From contig VKHL01000126.1 of the NCBI GenBank assembly GCA_015146655.1, positions 19,706 to 83,705 of the forward strand: 64,000 nucleotides of DNA. Direction: 5' to 3'. Source of the DNA: Ochromonas danica (lineage: Eukaryota; Sar; Chrysophyceae; Chromulinales; Chromulinaceae). Positions 23,259 to 36,148 of this stretch are shown here, piece by piece. The notes beneath the pieces are model-generated. The model saw only the letters and a program-made list of their open reading frames with translations. It searched no databases and had not been told where the DNA came from. The stretch's first letter is position 1; the number at the start of each line of letters is the position of its first letter. A program made the position numbers and the translations under genes.

Positions 23259-24737
23259 ATGGAAGTTCAAGTCATTCTTCATACTAGTTATCAATCAGCT
23301 CCTCTTTGTTCTTATTTCATTCCTCCTCCTCTACATCTTAAAGCTATTATCAAGTATTTCCCTTTTGAAGGAGATTTCACTTTTCGATTGAAAATACGTG
23401 CTTCAGCTGTGTTAGGAGAAGAAGGTAACAGAGGTAGTGTTAGAGGTAGTAGTGAGGACTACCTCTGGTTAGACCTCTCCCAGCAGCTGAAGGGAGAAGA
23501 TGATGACGTCATCTTAGGCTGGGCCTATCGCTCTGATGTCTTAGAGGTACAAGTAGTGCCTATACCTTCTACAGGTGAGCTAGACTATGAGGAGGTGGAG
23601 GTGGTGGAGGAGGAGGAAGGGTACTACCAAGAGGCCATGCGACAGATTGTCTATGAGGATCGTCTACCAAGAACCCTCTTCGAAACTACAGCTACTACCA
23701 CCTCTTCATCCTCTGCTAATAGCCATCGAGGTGGAGGTGGTGGTGGAGGAGGAGGAGGGGTACCTTCCTCTCTGGCCAAGCTCTTAAAGCAAATGAGCAA
23801 AGTCACAGTAGCAGCTGTCCCTCGCTCTACCTCCTCCTCCTCTCTACCAACAGGTCCTAGTACTGGTACTACCACTAGTAACACTGACCACCTAATAGAC
23901 CCCTCCTCCTCCTCCACCACCACTACTTCCCCTCTATCAACAGATCAAGCATTACAACATGTCAAGAAAGGAATGACTAATCTATGGAAAGCTGTCAAGA
24001 CCACTATTCAATCTACCACTGCCAACACTACCTCTAACACTACCTCTTCAGGGGGTAATGTAGCCTTCCAGAATCCAGAGGTAGCAGGGAATGTACAGGC
24101 ATTGTTTAATGACCTTATGGTACAGTTTAGTAACAATAATCCACATCATCTTGCTCTCTTAGAAGATCTCTATCATAATACAGTAGGTCTTCTATTAGAG
24201 TCTGTAGGAGGAGGAGGTGGTGGAGGAGGAGGAGGAAGTGAAGGGTATGAGCGTATAAGTGATCGTTGGAAGATGATAGGATTTCAAAAAAGTGATCCTA
24301 TTCAAGATCTATCTAATACAGGTCTACTCTGTCTAGAGAATCTTCTCTATCTATCCATTACCTATCCTAGACAAGCGGTAGATATGATGACACGTCATCG
24401 TATTAATACTAACACCAACTATCCTTATGCACTCGTAGGTGTCAAGTTAACATTGATGTTAATTGATATATTACAATTAATAGATCAGAAATATCTTATG
24501 AGTACAGCAGGATACTGGGATATCTTTGTTGAGAAAGTCGCATTTCATGAGTTATTTGTCATGTCTTTTGCTTATTTGGATAGTCTATGGAAAGAAAGAT
24601 CAGCAATACGTAAACAATTTGGAATATTAATTAATGAAGTGAAGATTATGATATTGAAAGTATTGGCACATAATCCAAAGACAATGGAAGATGTTAGATT
24701 AATGGCTCAAGAGGAAGGAATGACTGTCTTTTGGTAG
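23259..24737 (+). CDS. ELMO-domain protein
   Basis: A single exon of 492 residues. The C-terminal half matches the ELMO/CED-12 domain: ERISDRWKMIGFQKSDPIQDLSNTGLLCLENLLYL contains the family core W..IGFQ..DP..D....G.L.LE.LLY. Further on are YPYALVGVKLTLMLIDIL and FHELFVMSFAYLDSLW. The N-terminal 100 residues (VQVILHTSYQSAPLCSYFIPP, WLDLSQQLKGEDDDVILGWAYRSDVLEV) may be another small domain. In between are Gly, Ser and Thr tracts. ELMO-domain proteins act either with DOCK-type Rac exchange factors or, for ELMOD types, as GTPase-activating proteins for Arf/Arl GTPases. The ELMOD catalytic Arg cannot be assigned by eye. The ELMOD-like (Arf) role is plausible given the small size. Confidence 0.8.
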   Translation: MEVQVILHTSYQSAPLCSYFIPPPLHLKAIIKYFPFEGDFTFRLKIRASAVLGEEGNRGSVRGSSEDYLWLDLSQQLKGEDDDVILGWAYRSDVLEVQVVPIPSTGELDYEEVEVVEEEEGYYQEAMRQIVYEDRLPRTLFETTATTTSSSSANSHRGGGGGGGGGGVPSSLAKLLKQMSKVTVAAVPRSTSSSSLPTGPSTGTTTSNTDHLIDPSSSSTTTTSPLSTDQALQHVKKGMTNLWKAVKTTIQSTTANTTSNTTSSGGNVAFQNPEVAGNVQALFNDLMVQFSNNNPHHLALLEDLYHNTVGLLLESVGGGGGGGGGGSEGYERISDRWKMIGFQKSDPIQDLSNTGLLCLENLLYLSITYPRQAVDMMTRHRINTNTNYPYALVGVKLTLMLIDILQLIDQKYLMSTAGYWDIFVEKVAFHELFVMSFAYLDSLWKERSAIRKQFGILINEVKIMILKVLAHNPKTMEDVRLMAQEEGMTVFW

Positions 24738-25546
24738 TGGCAATAGTAGTGGTAGAGGTAGTGGTGGTGGTGGTGGTGGTGGTAGTAGTCTGGTAGAGTA
24801 TAGACTAATTTATACCATGCTTTACTAAACTACTAACACTGTGTCATACGATACTATGCTATACCATACTATACTATACAATACTACTGTATTTCAATAC
24901 TAGCTACACCTTTATACTACATCACTATCCTGTATTACTATATTGCACTATATCATACTACACTACACCATACTATACCACTGTACTACTGCACTACCAC
25001 CATCATACTACACTATATCATACTCTATACCATAAAACACAAAACTATGCTACACTATATCATGTCATACTACACGACAATCCTACACCACCATTACTAT
25101 AGACTACCATACCCTATGACATCAACTACTGTAGCTATTTGACACTACAGCTATTTGATTGACACTGTGTGCTATGCTAACAGGCAGATAACAGTATCTA
25201 CTGTAGTAACCAATCTAGGTACTGTAGGTAGAGATCATGATAACAAGTCTAACTGCATTGATGACAACATCTTGTTGTGTTTGTAGTCTAGTGATGGAAG
25301 TAGTTGTTCTGCGACTAATTTATGTAAATCGGAAAGAAAAGATCGTGTCTTAGTGTTAGTGTGTGTTTCATGGTTGACATCTTGTAGTGTAGTACAGTAC
25401 AGTACAGTAGTTCTACAGGGTAGTTAGTTCACCACTACACCTACAGGACCCCAGCGTGGAAGTCCACACCGAAAGTAAAGTGCAAAACTCTTTAGTCTCG
25501 TCTCCGTTTTTGTCCCTGCCAATCAAACCCGGTTAGCCAAAACGGC

Positions 25547-25590
25547 ATGGCCAGACAGAAGGCTGATTTCCTGAGTTGAAATTTTCCATT
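25547..25590 (-). repeat. Dispersed element, copy A
   Basis: On the minus strand this 44-bp block matches 30312-30359 on the plus strand almost base for base, including 22 identical bases over the core. Weaker resemblance continues to both sides over about 90 bp, for example a GGTTG.C.CC block. The copies are in opposite orientation, 4.8 kb apart, both in intergenic DNA. Confidence 0.7.
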
Positions 25591-26970
25591 TTGATATTTG
25601 TGGTTTCTTGCCCAAACCCCTCGGCGACAACCAGATAATTTGATCAAGCTATACTTGTACAGATTCATGGCTTCGCTGGATGAAGTTTAGTGCATAAGAA
25701 TTCTCGTGAATCAAAAGAAGATATCAATTTATGAATAAGATTTTGAAGTACATATAATGCGACTAGTTTCTTTTGATCAAATGAAGATTAAAATGCATAC
25801 TTGATTTAGCTACAAGATCAACATAAAGCACAAAAGGAATACAAATGCGCTTAGGATGAGCACACAAAAAGCAGACCAACGATGTCATAAAAGTTCCGAG
25901 AATAACAATTCACAATAGCATTGTAGGCTAGCGCTGTTGTCGCCAGTTTGAATACCAATAACACCTCAATTTTCCAATATTAAACTATCCTCCTCTGCTA
26001 CTATTCATAGTTCATCATAGTGTCAACAAGTGAATAATGAATTCACTAACCTGAGTAGTTTAGTCATAGTCATCAAATCCTACTGGTAACTTTGCCGAAG
26101 TACCAGAAGGTGACTCTAACATCACAGCACCGAATGAGGTAAACAGTGACTCTAACACCAAGAGCTTCTTCTTCTATACTGGAGGTTTATTGAAGAGTGG
26201 AGGAACAGGATGTCATGATCAACAAGTCTGAGTCAGGGATCAAAGTCATGCCAAGTGTCAAAGCAGTTGTTCAGCCACACCACCAAAGCAAACTTGAATC
26301 TCATCTTCACCGTTCACTTTTACATTATGTTTGAAGTTGATGATATCTGATCAGTTTTCAGTTATCATAGGAGAGAGATTCACCAAAGATACGTACTGTA
26401 TTAATAGAAGAAGAAAGATTGTATTTGAAAACGAAAACATGAGATTAATATTGAAGAGTATTTCATAGTGAACTTTGGGGAAATATCATTTCTTCAATAT
26501 CAAAGAATAATTGCATTCTACGGTATTCAAAGAGAACATAAAAGAGTTTTCATATTGACCAGAACAAGTTCAAGTTGTTGTTTTTCATCTTTTCATTGCC
26601 TGCCTTGGGATGGTGGCGCTGCTGGCTCAACTTCAACTGCAAAATCCTCTTTTCAAGGGGTGCTATTTCAACGACTTGATGAGAATACGTCATCGGAAGA
26701 GCAGGAAGAGGAGAAGGATGAGCAGCGTTGCTGGGATGGTGCGAAGGTCGTCATACCATCGCCCACCGGCTCTCACTCTGCACTCCTTCGTCTCTCCACT
26801 CATTTTTTCCTCCCACCACTACTTTGACACTACCTGCTCCCTTTCGAAACCATTATTTCCAAGGTTATAACTCTCTAAACAGGATATAAAAAGTCACTCC
26901 TGGTCAACCACCTTCATCCTTCAATGCAGTGGTTTCGCCACTGTTGTTCACCAAGGCAGAGCGGGCAAAC

Positions 26971-27014
26971 ACTGTGACTGTGACTGTGACTGTGACTGTG
27001 ACTGTGACTGTGAG
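26971..27014. repeat. (GTGACT)n hexanucleotide repeat
   Basis: About seven copies of ACTGTG in tandem, in the spacer upstream of the second NTF2-like gene. Confidence 0.9.
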
Positions 27015-27472
27015 TGAGAAGAAGCGCAGCACAGCAGCGCAGCGCAGCGGCTCACAGTGTTTGGTACGATTCCCTTTCTCCGCTACCTTGACGAAGTACA
27101 TTGAAAGACAGATAGACACTGTTAGACTACCTAGTAACTAGATTGGATTCTGTTTTTTTTTAATTATTATTATTATCATTATCTTCATTTTGAATTGAAA
27201 AGAATTTTTTTCCCCTTCTTTAGTGAAGAAATTTTTTCAATTGTGTGAAGAAAAAAAAACAAGATTATCCTCTCCTTGTCATCAGAATTTCTCCTCTTAT
27301 CTTCCTTCCGGAAGCATTCTATTGCCTGACCAATTGCCATTTAGTTAAAGGAAAAGCAACTAAATTGTCGCCTCTCAAGTAAGTGTCTGTCTTCCTTCTC
27401 TTTGACTCAAATCGTTTACAATTGATGATGACCTTTTGTACTTTTGTCTCTCATCCCTCTTCTAGGAGTAAT

Positions 27473-29563
27473 ATGTCTTCAGCACTTGAGACAATGAGTC
27501 CCGTTTTATCCAATCAATTCGAAAATAAAGTAAAAATCAGTAACGCAGCGGTGGCGACCACTTCGTCTACTTCGACAACATTTGTTCCTTCCTCTTCCTT
27601 GGGGGGAAATGTTGCTTTCTCTTTAGGCAAAGCACATCATCCTAGTACAACAACAGCCTTTTCTACTGTTGCTGATCATTCAAAAAATAAGAAACGGAAA
27701 AGAAACTTACAAGAATTAAAAGCTGAAACAATACCTTTAAATGATGCAAGACGTTCTTATCCACGTATTTTTGCAACTATGATGAATCGATGTCAGACAG
27801 AAGATATTGCTCATCGATTATCTGCTATTGCTGATACACAAAACTTTATCTTTATCTTACAAAATAAAGATATACATGATCATATTTGTCCAAAATATCG
27901 TGAATTACGTGGAATTGATTGTACATCACGTTTTCTTGGTATACTTTTCCAAACAACACCTGATAGTATCTTTGTGATGAAAGATTATCAGTTCTATAAG
28001 AAATCTACTTCATCACAAATTCATTGCAACTTTGAATTGACTGGTAGCTCAATCTATCAGATGGTCATTCAAAATGCCACCTGTATTGTGCAATCCATTC
28101 AATCCATTGCTTCCAGTGTCACACTGGGAGTTGCTTCTGCTTCTGTTGATACCCTTGATAGTGGGATCATTCATACATGCAAAGATTTATCTTTGGGTAG
28201 TTATTCTGTGGATAGGTCAGAGAGTGTTAGTGTTAATAATCATGAGTTATGCTCGATTGCTGAGGAGGAAGAACATAAGGAGAGCATGAGAGAAGAGCAT
28301 CATCGTCATCATCATCCTCCTTATTCAAAGGAGGAGGAGGAAGAAGAAGAAGTCAATCGTCAATCTCATGACGGTCAACCTTCTGGAGCTCCTTCACCAT
28401 CATCGAGTTCAAGCTCATCATCTTCCTCTTCTAATGAACCTAGTGAGTCAGATGTGAGTAAGAATCATCATCATGGAGGAGGAGGGGGAGGGGGAGGTAT
28501 CTTTGGTTTAGATGCACTTGCACATGTTGCAGAACTGTTTATCAATCAGGAATTACAGAAAAAGGATAACAACAATAACAACAGCAACAATAAGAAAGAA
28601 GAGCCACCTGTTAAGCATAATCGAGTAACAACAACAGATGATAGCTGTTATCAAAGTAATGGAGAAGAAAGTGTTGATTCCTTATCAAAGCGTGTAAAAC
28701 TGGAGAAAGTGTCTAATAACAGTCCTAGTCAGAGTGTCTCTGATACAGTATTAAGTGCTTCTGCTATTGCTAATAGAACGATACATGTTACCTCTACAAC
28801 TCCTCGGAAGGAGAAAAGAGCATTAATTGGGAATACTTTACTGACTCAATCTAAAGTAACTCTTGAAGGAAGTAATGTGACGATACCATCACAAATGAAT
28901 GCTTCTACTGAAGGTTTGGCTCCTCCTGGTTGTCCAATTGTCAATACAAACATTTCATCTTCTAAAGTATATGCAGATAAAGATACTATTTTCAGTGTTG
29001 GAGAGAAGATGAAAGATGAAGTTAATGGACAAAATTATACATTATCAGGTCAAGTTGTTTTTCATGTTAACTCTTCTAAACGAGTGGAACGTATTGAACT
29101 TCATTATTCGATTGATACATCTGTGCCAAATGTTATGAAGAAGACTTGCTCAAGTCCTACTCTTTATTCTATGCCAACTGTGGTAAATTCATATGATTGC
29201 TTTGAAGGTCTTCCAACTATCCTTCCCAGTGGATCTCTCGCGAACACAACATCAGCAGCTCTCTATTCACCTCATTTCTATGCTACATATGGTGCTTTAG
29301 GACCTATTGGGCAGAGTGTTAGTGCTCTTGCAGCTGCAGCAGGATTAATGGGAGTGAATGGTCGTGCTCCCAATGCAGCAGCTATGCCGCCCTCCTCTAC
29401 TAGTGCAAGTACGACATCAAATATGTATAGCAAGGTTGGAACATTGCCCTTACCCTTTGCGTCATCATCAGCAGCAGCGTTTGCTACCACTCATTCAGCT
29501 GGGGTTTCTTCGTCAAAATCTGGAGTATCGAACTCTGCAAGTGCTTTTCTTCCAACCATATAG
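27473..29563 (+). CDS. NTF2-like domain protein with long internal low-complexity insertion
   Basis: One coding exon of 696 residues from the ATG at 27473. The frame opens upstream, but that part is better read as a 5'-UTR intron with GTAAGT and TTCTAG ends. A basic patch (KNKKRKRNLQELK) precedes a folded segment beginning YPRIFATMMNRCQTEDIAHRL and running through FLGILFQTTPDSIFVMKDYQFYKKSTSSQIHCNFELTG. About 280 residues of His, Glu, Ser, Gly and Asn-rich sequence then intervene. The strand-like end follows: YTLSGQVVFHVNSSKRVERIELHYSID. The order helix, strands, insertion, strands is the same as in the gene at 7371-8648. Both may be NTF2/SnoaL-like folds split by an insert, perhaps nuclear regulators given the basic patches. 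This is inference. Confidence 0.6.
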   Translation: MSSALETMSPVLSNQFENKVKISNAAVATTSSTSTTFVPSSSLGGNVAFSLGKAHHPSTTTAFSTVADHSKNKKRKRNLQELKAETIPLNDARRSYPRIFATMMNRCQTEDIAHRLSAIADTQNFIFILQNKDIHDHICPKYRELRGIDCTSRFLGILFQTTPDSIFVMKDYQFYKKSTSSQIHCNFELTGSSIYQMVIQNATCIVQSIQSIASSVTLGVASASVDTLDSGIIHTCKDLSLGSYSVDRSESVSVNNHELCSIAEEEEHKESMREEHHRHHHPPYSKEEEEEEEVNRQSHDGQPSGAPSPSSSSSSSSSSSNEPSESDVSKNHHHGGGGGGGGIFGLDALAHVAELFINQELQKKDNNNNNSNNKKEEPPVKHNRVTTTDDSCYQSNGEESVDSLSKRVKLEKVSNNSPSQSVSDTVLSASAIANRTIHVTSTTPRKEKRALIGNTLLTQSKVTLEGSNVTIPSQMNASTEGLAPPGCPIVNTNISSSKVYADKDTIFSVGEKMKDEVNGQNYTLSGQVVFHVNSSKRVERIELHYSIDTSVPNVMKKTCSSPTLYSMPTVVNSYDCFEGLPTILPSGSLANTTSAALYSPHFYATYGALGPIGQSVSALAAAAGLMGVNGRAPNAAAMPPSSTSASTTSNMYSKVGTLPLPFASSSAAAFATTHSAGVSSSKSGVSNSASAFLPTI

Positions 29564-30886
29564 TGTCACTAACGCTTGTATGTTTGTCTTGTAAACTTGT
29601 CTGTGGAGGAGAAATGATGGTAATGATGATGATGATGCAATTAAAGCATTCTGTCGACTTGCCCATGTTAGCTAGTTATTGTTTGGTGCATCTACATTTG
29701 TACTTTTCGTTAATACAATGGTATGTACAGTATGTCTCTCTACTGCTGTTGTTGTTGTCTGTCTGGTGATTGACATTGACATCATCTGCCAGATCTTGTT
29801 AACGTAGTCTACCAATTATGTTGACCTTAACACTCGTCGTTTATCATGAATAGTCTACTGTCTTTCTATGATAACAAGACAGCATTACAACACAACACAC
29901 AGACACACACAACAAAAGTGATTACATCTTTTTCCGTGTAATGTAAAACATGATGATGTGTGATAGTGGAACTGAATGAAAATATGTCCTTATACTCGAC
30001 GAGTAATGTTAGGTGCTTCAATCATATGGAGAGATTAATTTGCTTTAATAATAATGATAATAATATAATAAAAGTTCCAATAACTAGTCTAACGAAACTA
30101 TTTCACTTGGGGAAAGACATTGACTCTACAGACATCATGCAGACTAGATGGGAAACAGTTGGGGGGGGGATCACTATCGTTTCGTATCGCTTTTGACTCG
30201 AGACAGTGTGTGTGTTTGGGATGCGCACGGAGCATTTTGCCCCAGTGATAGATAATTAAATTAATTCATCTCGACAAAGCGGTTGCCACCATAACGGTTT
30301 AGACCAGCCTAAATGGATGGAATTTAACTCAGGAAATCAGCCTTCTGCTGTCTGACCATGCAGTGAAGGACAGGTGTGCAGGGTGGTGTGCACCTGCTGT
30401 TCGGGTGTTTGTGTCTGAGTGGGGCCGTTTTTTATGAAACCAGTTTTTATATAGTTATAACTCTTATATTATTGTTAACAAAGCCGAAGTGCACAGTTCT
30501 GTGCACGCCCCCCCCCACGTCTGGTCGTTGTCGAGCAGTTGTGGCCAACAAGGAGACCAAACAAGGCACAGCCTGACTGACAGTGCCAACGAGTAGATCT
30601 CATTGATTGTGATTGATTTCCAACAACATTTCCTCCCTTTTATCCTCTATTTTTCAAATCAATCACAATCTTCTCTATTCTTTTTTGTTCTATATTATTG
30701 ATATTTGAATAGTCTACTACTTTCTTTGACTTATTCGATTTTACTCTCCTCACTCCTTTTCTTAGGAATTCTTTTTGAAACCAACTAACGAACAACAGAT
30801 CTCTTAACTAAGAGAGCTATCAACAAATAATTCTTTAAATCCCTAATAAATATCCCAAGGAATTTCTTATTTATTCTAAAGAAAAG
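29564..30886. other. Spacer upstream of the PP4 gene
   Basis: Holds the 3' end of the NTF2-like gene and the promoter of the PP4 gene. It contains copy B of the dispersed element (30312-30359), GC-richer sequence with poly-G and poly-C tracts near 30160 and 30510, and A/T-rich DNA just before the start. No further gene is seen. Confidence 0.45.
30312..30359 (+). repeat. Dispersed element, copy B
   Basis: Reverse-oriented partner of 25547-25590; it carries a 3-bp insertion relative to copy A. It lies about 530 bp upstream of the PP4 start. Confidence 0.7.
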
Positions 30887-32085
30887 ATGGTCTCAATTTC
30901 TAATTTAGATGAGCAAATTGAACGTTTAAAGCGGTGTGAATACTTGAAAGAGTCAGAAGTTAAGGCACTTTGTGATAAGGCAAGAGAGATTCTTATCGAT
31001 GAAAGTAACGTGCAACGTGTAGATGCACCTGTCACGGTAAGTTATCAACAGATGATAGTAATGGAGGAGAATCAGCATCATGTTCCTAATGCTATATATA
31101 TGATAATTATCGTTATTATTGAATATCTTCTAATGACTAATGACTACCTATTTGCTTTGTTGTGTACTTTGTGGATGTCTGGATAGATCTGTGGTGATAT
31201 TCATGGTCAATTTTATGATCTCATTGAACTCTTTAAAGTGGGTGGAGAGTGTCCTTATACTAACTACCTTTTCATGGGAGACTTTGTGGATCGTGGCTAC
31301 TACAGTGTAGAGACCTTCCTGCTTCTCTTAGCACTTAAGGTGATATTCTCTTCTTCTCCTTCTCCTTCTTTCATCTCATCTAGTCTCATCTCTCTCCTGA
31401 TACTGTGTGTGTCGATGAAATCATCTTTTGGGTGCAGGTTCGCTATCCTGATCGTATTACTCTCATTCGAGGAAACCATGAATCCCGTCAAATTACTCAA
31501 GTATATGGCTTCTATGATGAATGCTTGAAGAAGTATGGTTCTGTCAATGTCTGGAGATATTGCACAGAGATCTTCGATTACCTCTCGCTCTCTGCCATTA
31601 TTGATGAGAAGGTTTTCTGTGTGCATGGCGGCCTTTCTCCTGCCATTAACACATTGGACCAGATTCGTGTCATTGATCGCAAACAAGAAGTACCTCATGA
31701 TGGTGCTATGTGTGATCTCATGTGGTCTGATCCAGAAGAAATTGATGGATGGGGTTTGTCTCCACGTGGTGCTGGTTATCTCTTCGGCGCTGATGTTGTT
31801 GCCAAGTTCAATGAGATCAATCATCTCGATCTCATTGCACGTGCCCATCAGCTTGTCATGGAAGGGTACAAGGCTATGTTCCCTGTGAAGGGCAAGAATG
31901 GTCAGAGTTCAGACAGTTTGGTCACTGTCTGGTCAGCTCCCAACTATTGTTATCGTTGCGGAAATGTTGCTGCTATCCTTGAATTAGATGAGCATCTTGA
32001 TCAACACTTCAAGATTTTTGAAGCAGCTCCACAGGAGTCTAGAGGTGTACCTTCACGCAATCCTGCGCCTGATTATTTCCTCTAG
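30887..32085 (+). CDS. PPP4C: Serine/threonine-protein phosphatase 4 catalytic subunit
   Basis: Exons 30887-31036, 31187-31339 and 31438-32085, 316 residues. The PPP-family motifs are all present: [31 protein letters not shown] and a later HGG. The second metal-site His residues lie in [11 protein letters not shown], and the C-terminus ends DYFL, the methylated tail of PP2A-like enzymes. PP4 rather than PP2A or PP6 is indicated by [23 protein letters not shown] at the start, [11 protein letters not shown] and TTG-less [14 protein letters not shown]. The segment between GYKAMF and [10 protein letters not shown] carries about ten extra residues ([12 protein letters not shown]). Known PP4 dephosphorylates targets in DNA-damage, centrosome and splicing pathways. 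Catalytic residues appear intact. Confidence 0.95.
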
Positions 32086-32606
32086 ACGATTTAGACTATG
32101 TCCATCTTTGCCCTTCTCCCCCCTCTCTCCATGTATATGTGCATGTTAACAGCGCCGTCTACTCACTTGCAGTTTCAAACTTTCGTGAGATTTATCACAG
32201 GGGCGTGATGTGCAAAACCTCACCCCATATATGTTGCTCAATGTGTATAGGCAGTGTGCACTTAAAGCCCCGCCCACCCCTTCTACTGCAAGACTTTGTT
32301 TGTAATTACACAAGAGTGAAGCTTTATTCTTCTCCAAATCAGTTTTTGTTTTCTTTCTTCTTTCTACAAATTTCTTCAACTGTACAAAAGCTCCCACGCA
32401 TCCTAATATTGTTTGTCATGAAACCATCATCATCTTCCCACACAGACTACTTTTATCGTTCGGAAAAAGGAGCTGCTTTGTTTGTTAAGATTCTATTAGA
32501 TTTGATCCAAATAAGTGTCAGTAGTTGTTTCTCTCTCACTTTCATTGGTCATTCCCAGCATTGGCCTTCTCCCAGTTATATCCCATCAACTAATCTCTTC
32601 TAACCG
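32086..32606. other. Spacer between PP4 and the ARFRP1-type gene
   Basis: Tandem plus-strand arrangement. It contains a CCCACGCATC element near 32393, as in other promoters of this window. A frame across 32139-32603 is open but has low coding character and is interrupted by the next gene's first exon; I do not call it. Confidence 0.45.
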
Positions 32607-33757
32607 ATGGTAGGATGCGTTTTTCATTGCCAATCTCTTGGTCAATGGGTACTAATTATTTCATTATCTCCTCCTTTTTCGTTTTTAGTTTTCTCTGCTA
32701 AGTGGTTTGTGGCAGTATATCTTCTCTAAACCGAAGATCCATGTCCTTATTGTTGGTCTTGATCATGCTGGCAAGACGACATTATTAGAGCGTATTAAAG
32801 CTTTATATCATCTTCCAAGTATCCCCTTGGAAAAGATCCCTCCTACTATTGGCATGAATCTTGCTAAGATTGTCTATCGAGGTCATGTTGTTATTATCTG
32901 GGATTTGGGTGGTCAAATTAAAATGAGAAATATCTGGGAGAAGTATTATGAAGATGCTCATGCCATCTTATTTGTAGTAGATTCAGCAGATTTGGGTAGA
33001 TTAGAAGAAGCTAAGTTAGCATATGGTGAGTAGATGCTCTCTATATCAGACCATTTCCTCATCTTCACCTTTCTCAATGGCTGATAATAGAGGCGATCTG
33101 CGATCATGATAGCAATACGAATACACCAATATTTATTGTTGCCAATAAGCAAGACTTAGGAGTAAGACTTTTTACCATTTTTGTTTTGTGGTATTTTTAT
33201 TGATTTTTGTTTTTATTATAGGGTGCTTTGCTACCTGCTGATTTGGCAATGAACTTCTATGCAATACAAGATGCTGCTGATCGAGCACGTGTTTTCCCAG
33301 TATCAGCAGTAACAGGGTAAGTAATAAGAAATGATTACTTGAATGAAGTTGTGATTGATGAAGAGAGACATAGAGAGTGGTTGAAGATGGGATAGTCTGT
33401 CTTCATATCTTTCAGTTTACTGTGTCAGTAGAATACTGAAAGATACGATTCTTCTCTTCTGTCAAGAGTTCTCTGGAGCTCTCCCTCCCATCATGGTCTT
33501 CTTCTCTGTCATAATCAAATAGCAACTATCTATCTGCATCATCTATTCTCTCTACTTCAGCTCTGATCATGTTATGGATAGAATCAGATTTTCATTTAGC
33601 AACCATGTTTCAATTCTTATGTGCTTTCTCATCTTGTTGGCTTTCTTCTTGTGATGATGACTATGATGATGATCACCATAGGGAGGGATTGGATGCTGCC
33701 TTGACTGCTATAATAGAAGAAGCAAAAAGAACTGCTACTCGGGGGTCTCACAGATGA
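32607..33757 (+). CDS. ARFRP1: ARFRP1-type (ADP-ribosylation factor-related) small GTPase
   Basis: Five exons. Exon 1 is only the ATG at 32607-32609, followed by a GTAGGA donor. The others are 32689-33025, 33091-33161, 33222-33316 and 33682-33757, all in phase, about 193 residues. The start reads MFSLLSGLWQYIFSK, like the MYTLLSGLYKYMF of ARFRP1. G-motifs: GLDHAGKTTL (P-loop), PTIGMN (switch I), WDLGGQ (switch II), then NKQD and SA.TG. There is no myristoylated Gly at position 2, as in ARFRP1 and unlike Arf1. ARFRP1 acts at the trans-Golgi and recruits Arl1/golgins. The ATG-only initiator exon is unusual and would be missed by most gene finders. Confidence 0.88.
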
Positions 33758-34265
33758 TGACAAGTTAGATAAATCGAGTGCAGTATTTATTGTTGTAAAT
33801 AATACGCGTGCATGTGGTAAGGATTCAATAAACCAAGACCATTCATGGGTAACAACGAGATTTGATTTTTAATTTACAGCAGCGACATCTTTCCTCAAGG
33901 GATTTATTTCGCATGCTTCAGCTCAGTATCACAACTAGGAAACAGCGTTTTATTTCAATATCCAATGCACTTATGCCAACAAGAAGTATGTGGGATCATG
34001 CATAGGGCCAATGTGGGTATCCTTAACCTTCACCTCCAAGCAAATCAAAGCAACAACTCACAAGCAAGCAATGAATTGGGGAGCCAAATGCATAACACCA
34101 CACGTATAAAACTAATACAGTAGAACCAAAGAATAAGAATGTGTCCCCGAACAATAGTAGTAAAAGCAGAACATGAAGACCAAGTAGCATACATCTTCGT
34201 CCACGCGCAGTAAAACAGACAATAATATTGAACCTAGCAACGTCACGCGAACATAATATTCTCTT
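33758..34265. other. Tail-to-tail spacer
   Basis: Between the convergent ARFRP1-type and CDK genes. No repeats or open frames of note; A/T- and A-rich. Unlike other convergent spacers it has almost no CTAGTCTAG motif. Confidence 0.5.

Positions 34266-36148
<1,883 letters not shown>

Larger units (their letters stand above)
24738..27472. other. Long gene-poor spacer (2.7 kb)
   Basis: It begins with (GGT)n and then simple ACTATACTA-type repeats (to about 25100), TACTGTAG/CAGTACAGTA motifs near 25200-25420 and one copy of a dispersed element (25547-25590). A (GTGACT)n run lies at 26971-27014. A probable 5'-UTR intron of the next gene runs 27379-27465 (donor GTAAGT, acceptor TTCTAG). No coding sequence that I trust; an open stretch at 26468-26827 lacks an ATG. 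Confidence 0.5.

Noticed and set aside
26468-26827. Open stretch of 119 codons in the 2.7-kb spacer
   Set aside because: No ATG near the start, unordered composition and no splice context.
31300-31848. Antisense open frame over PP4
   Set aside because: It is the shadow of a strongly conserved gene.
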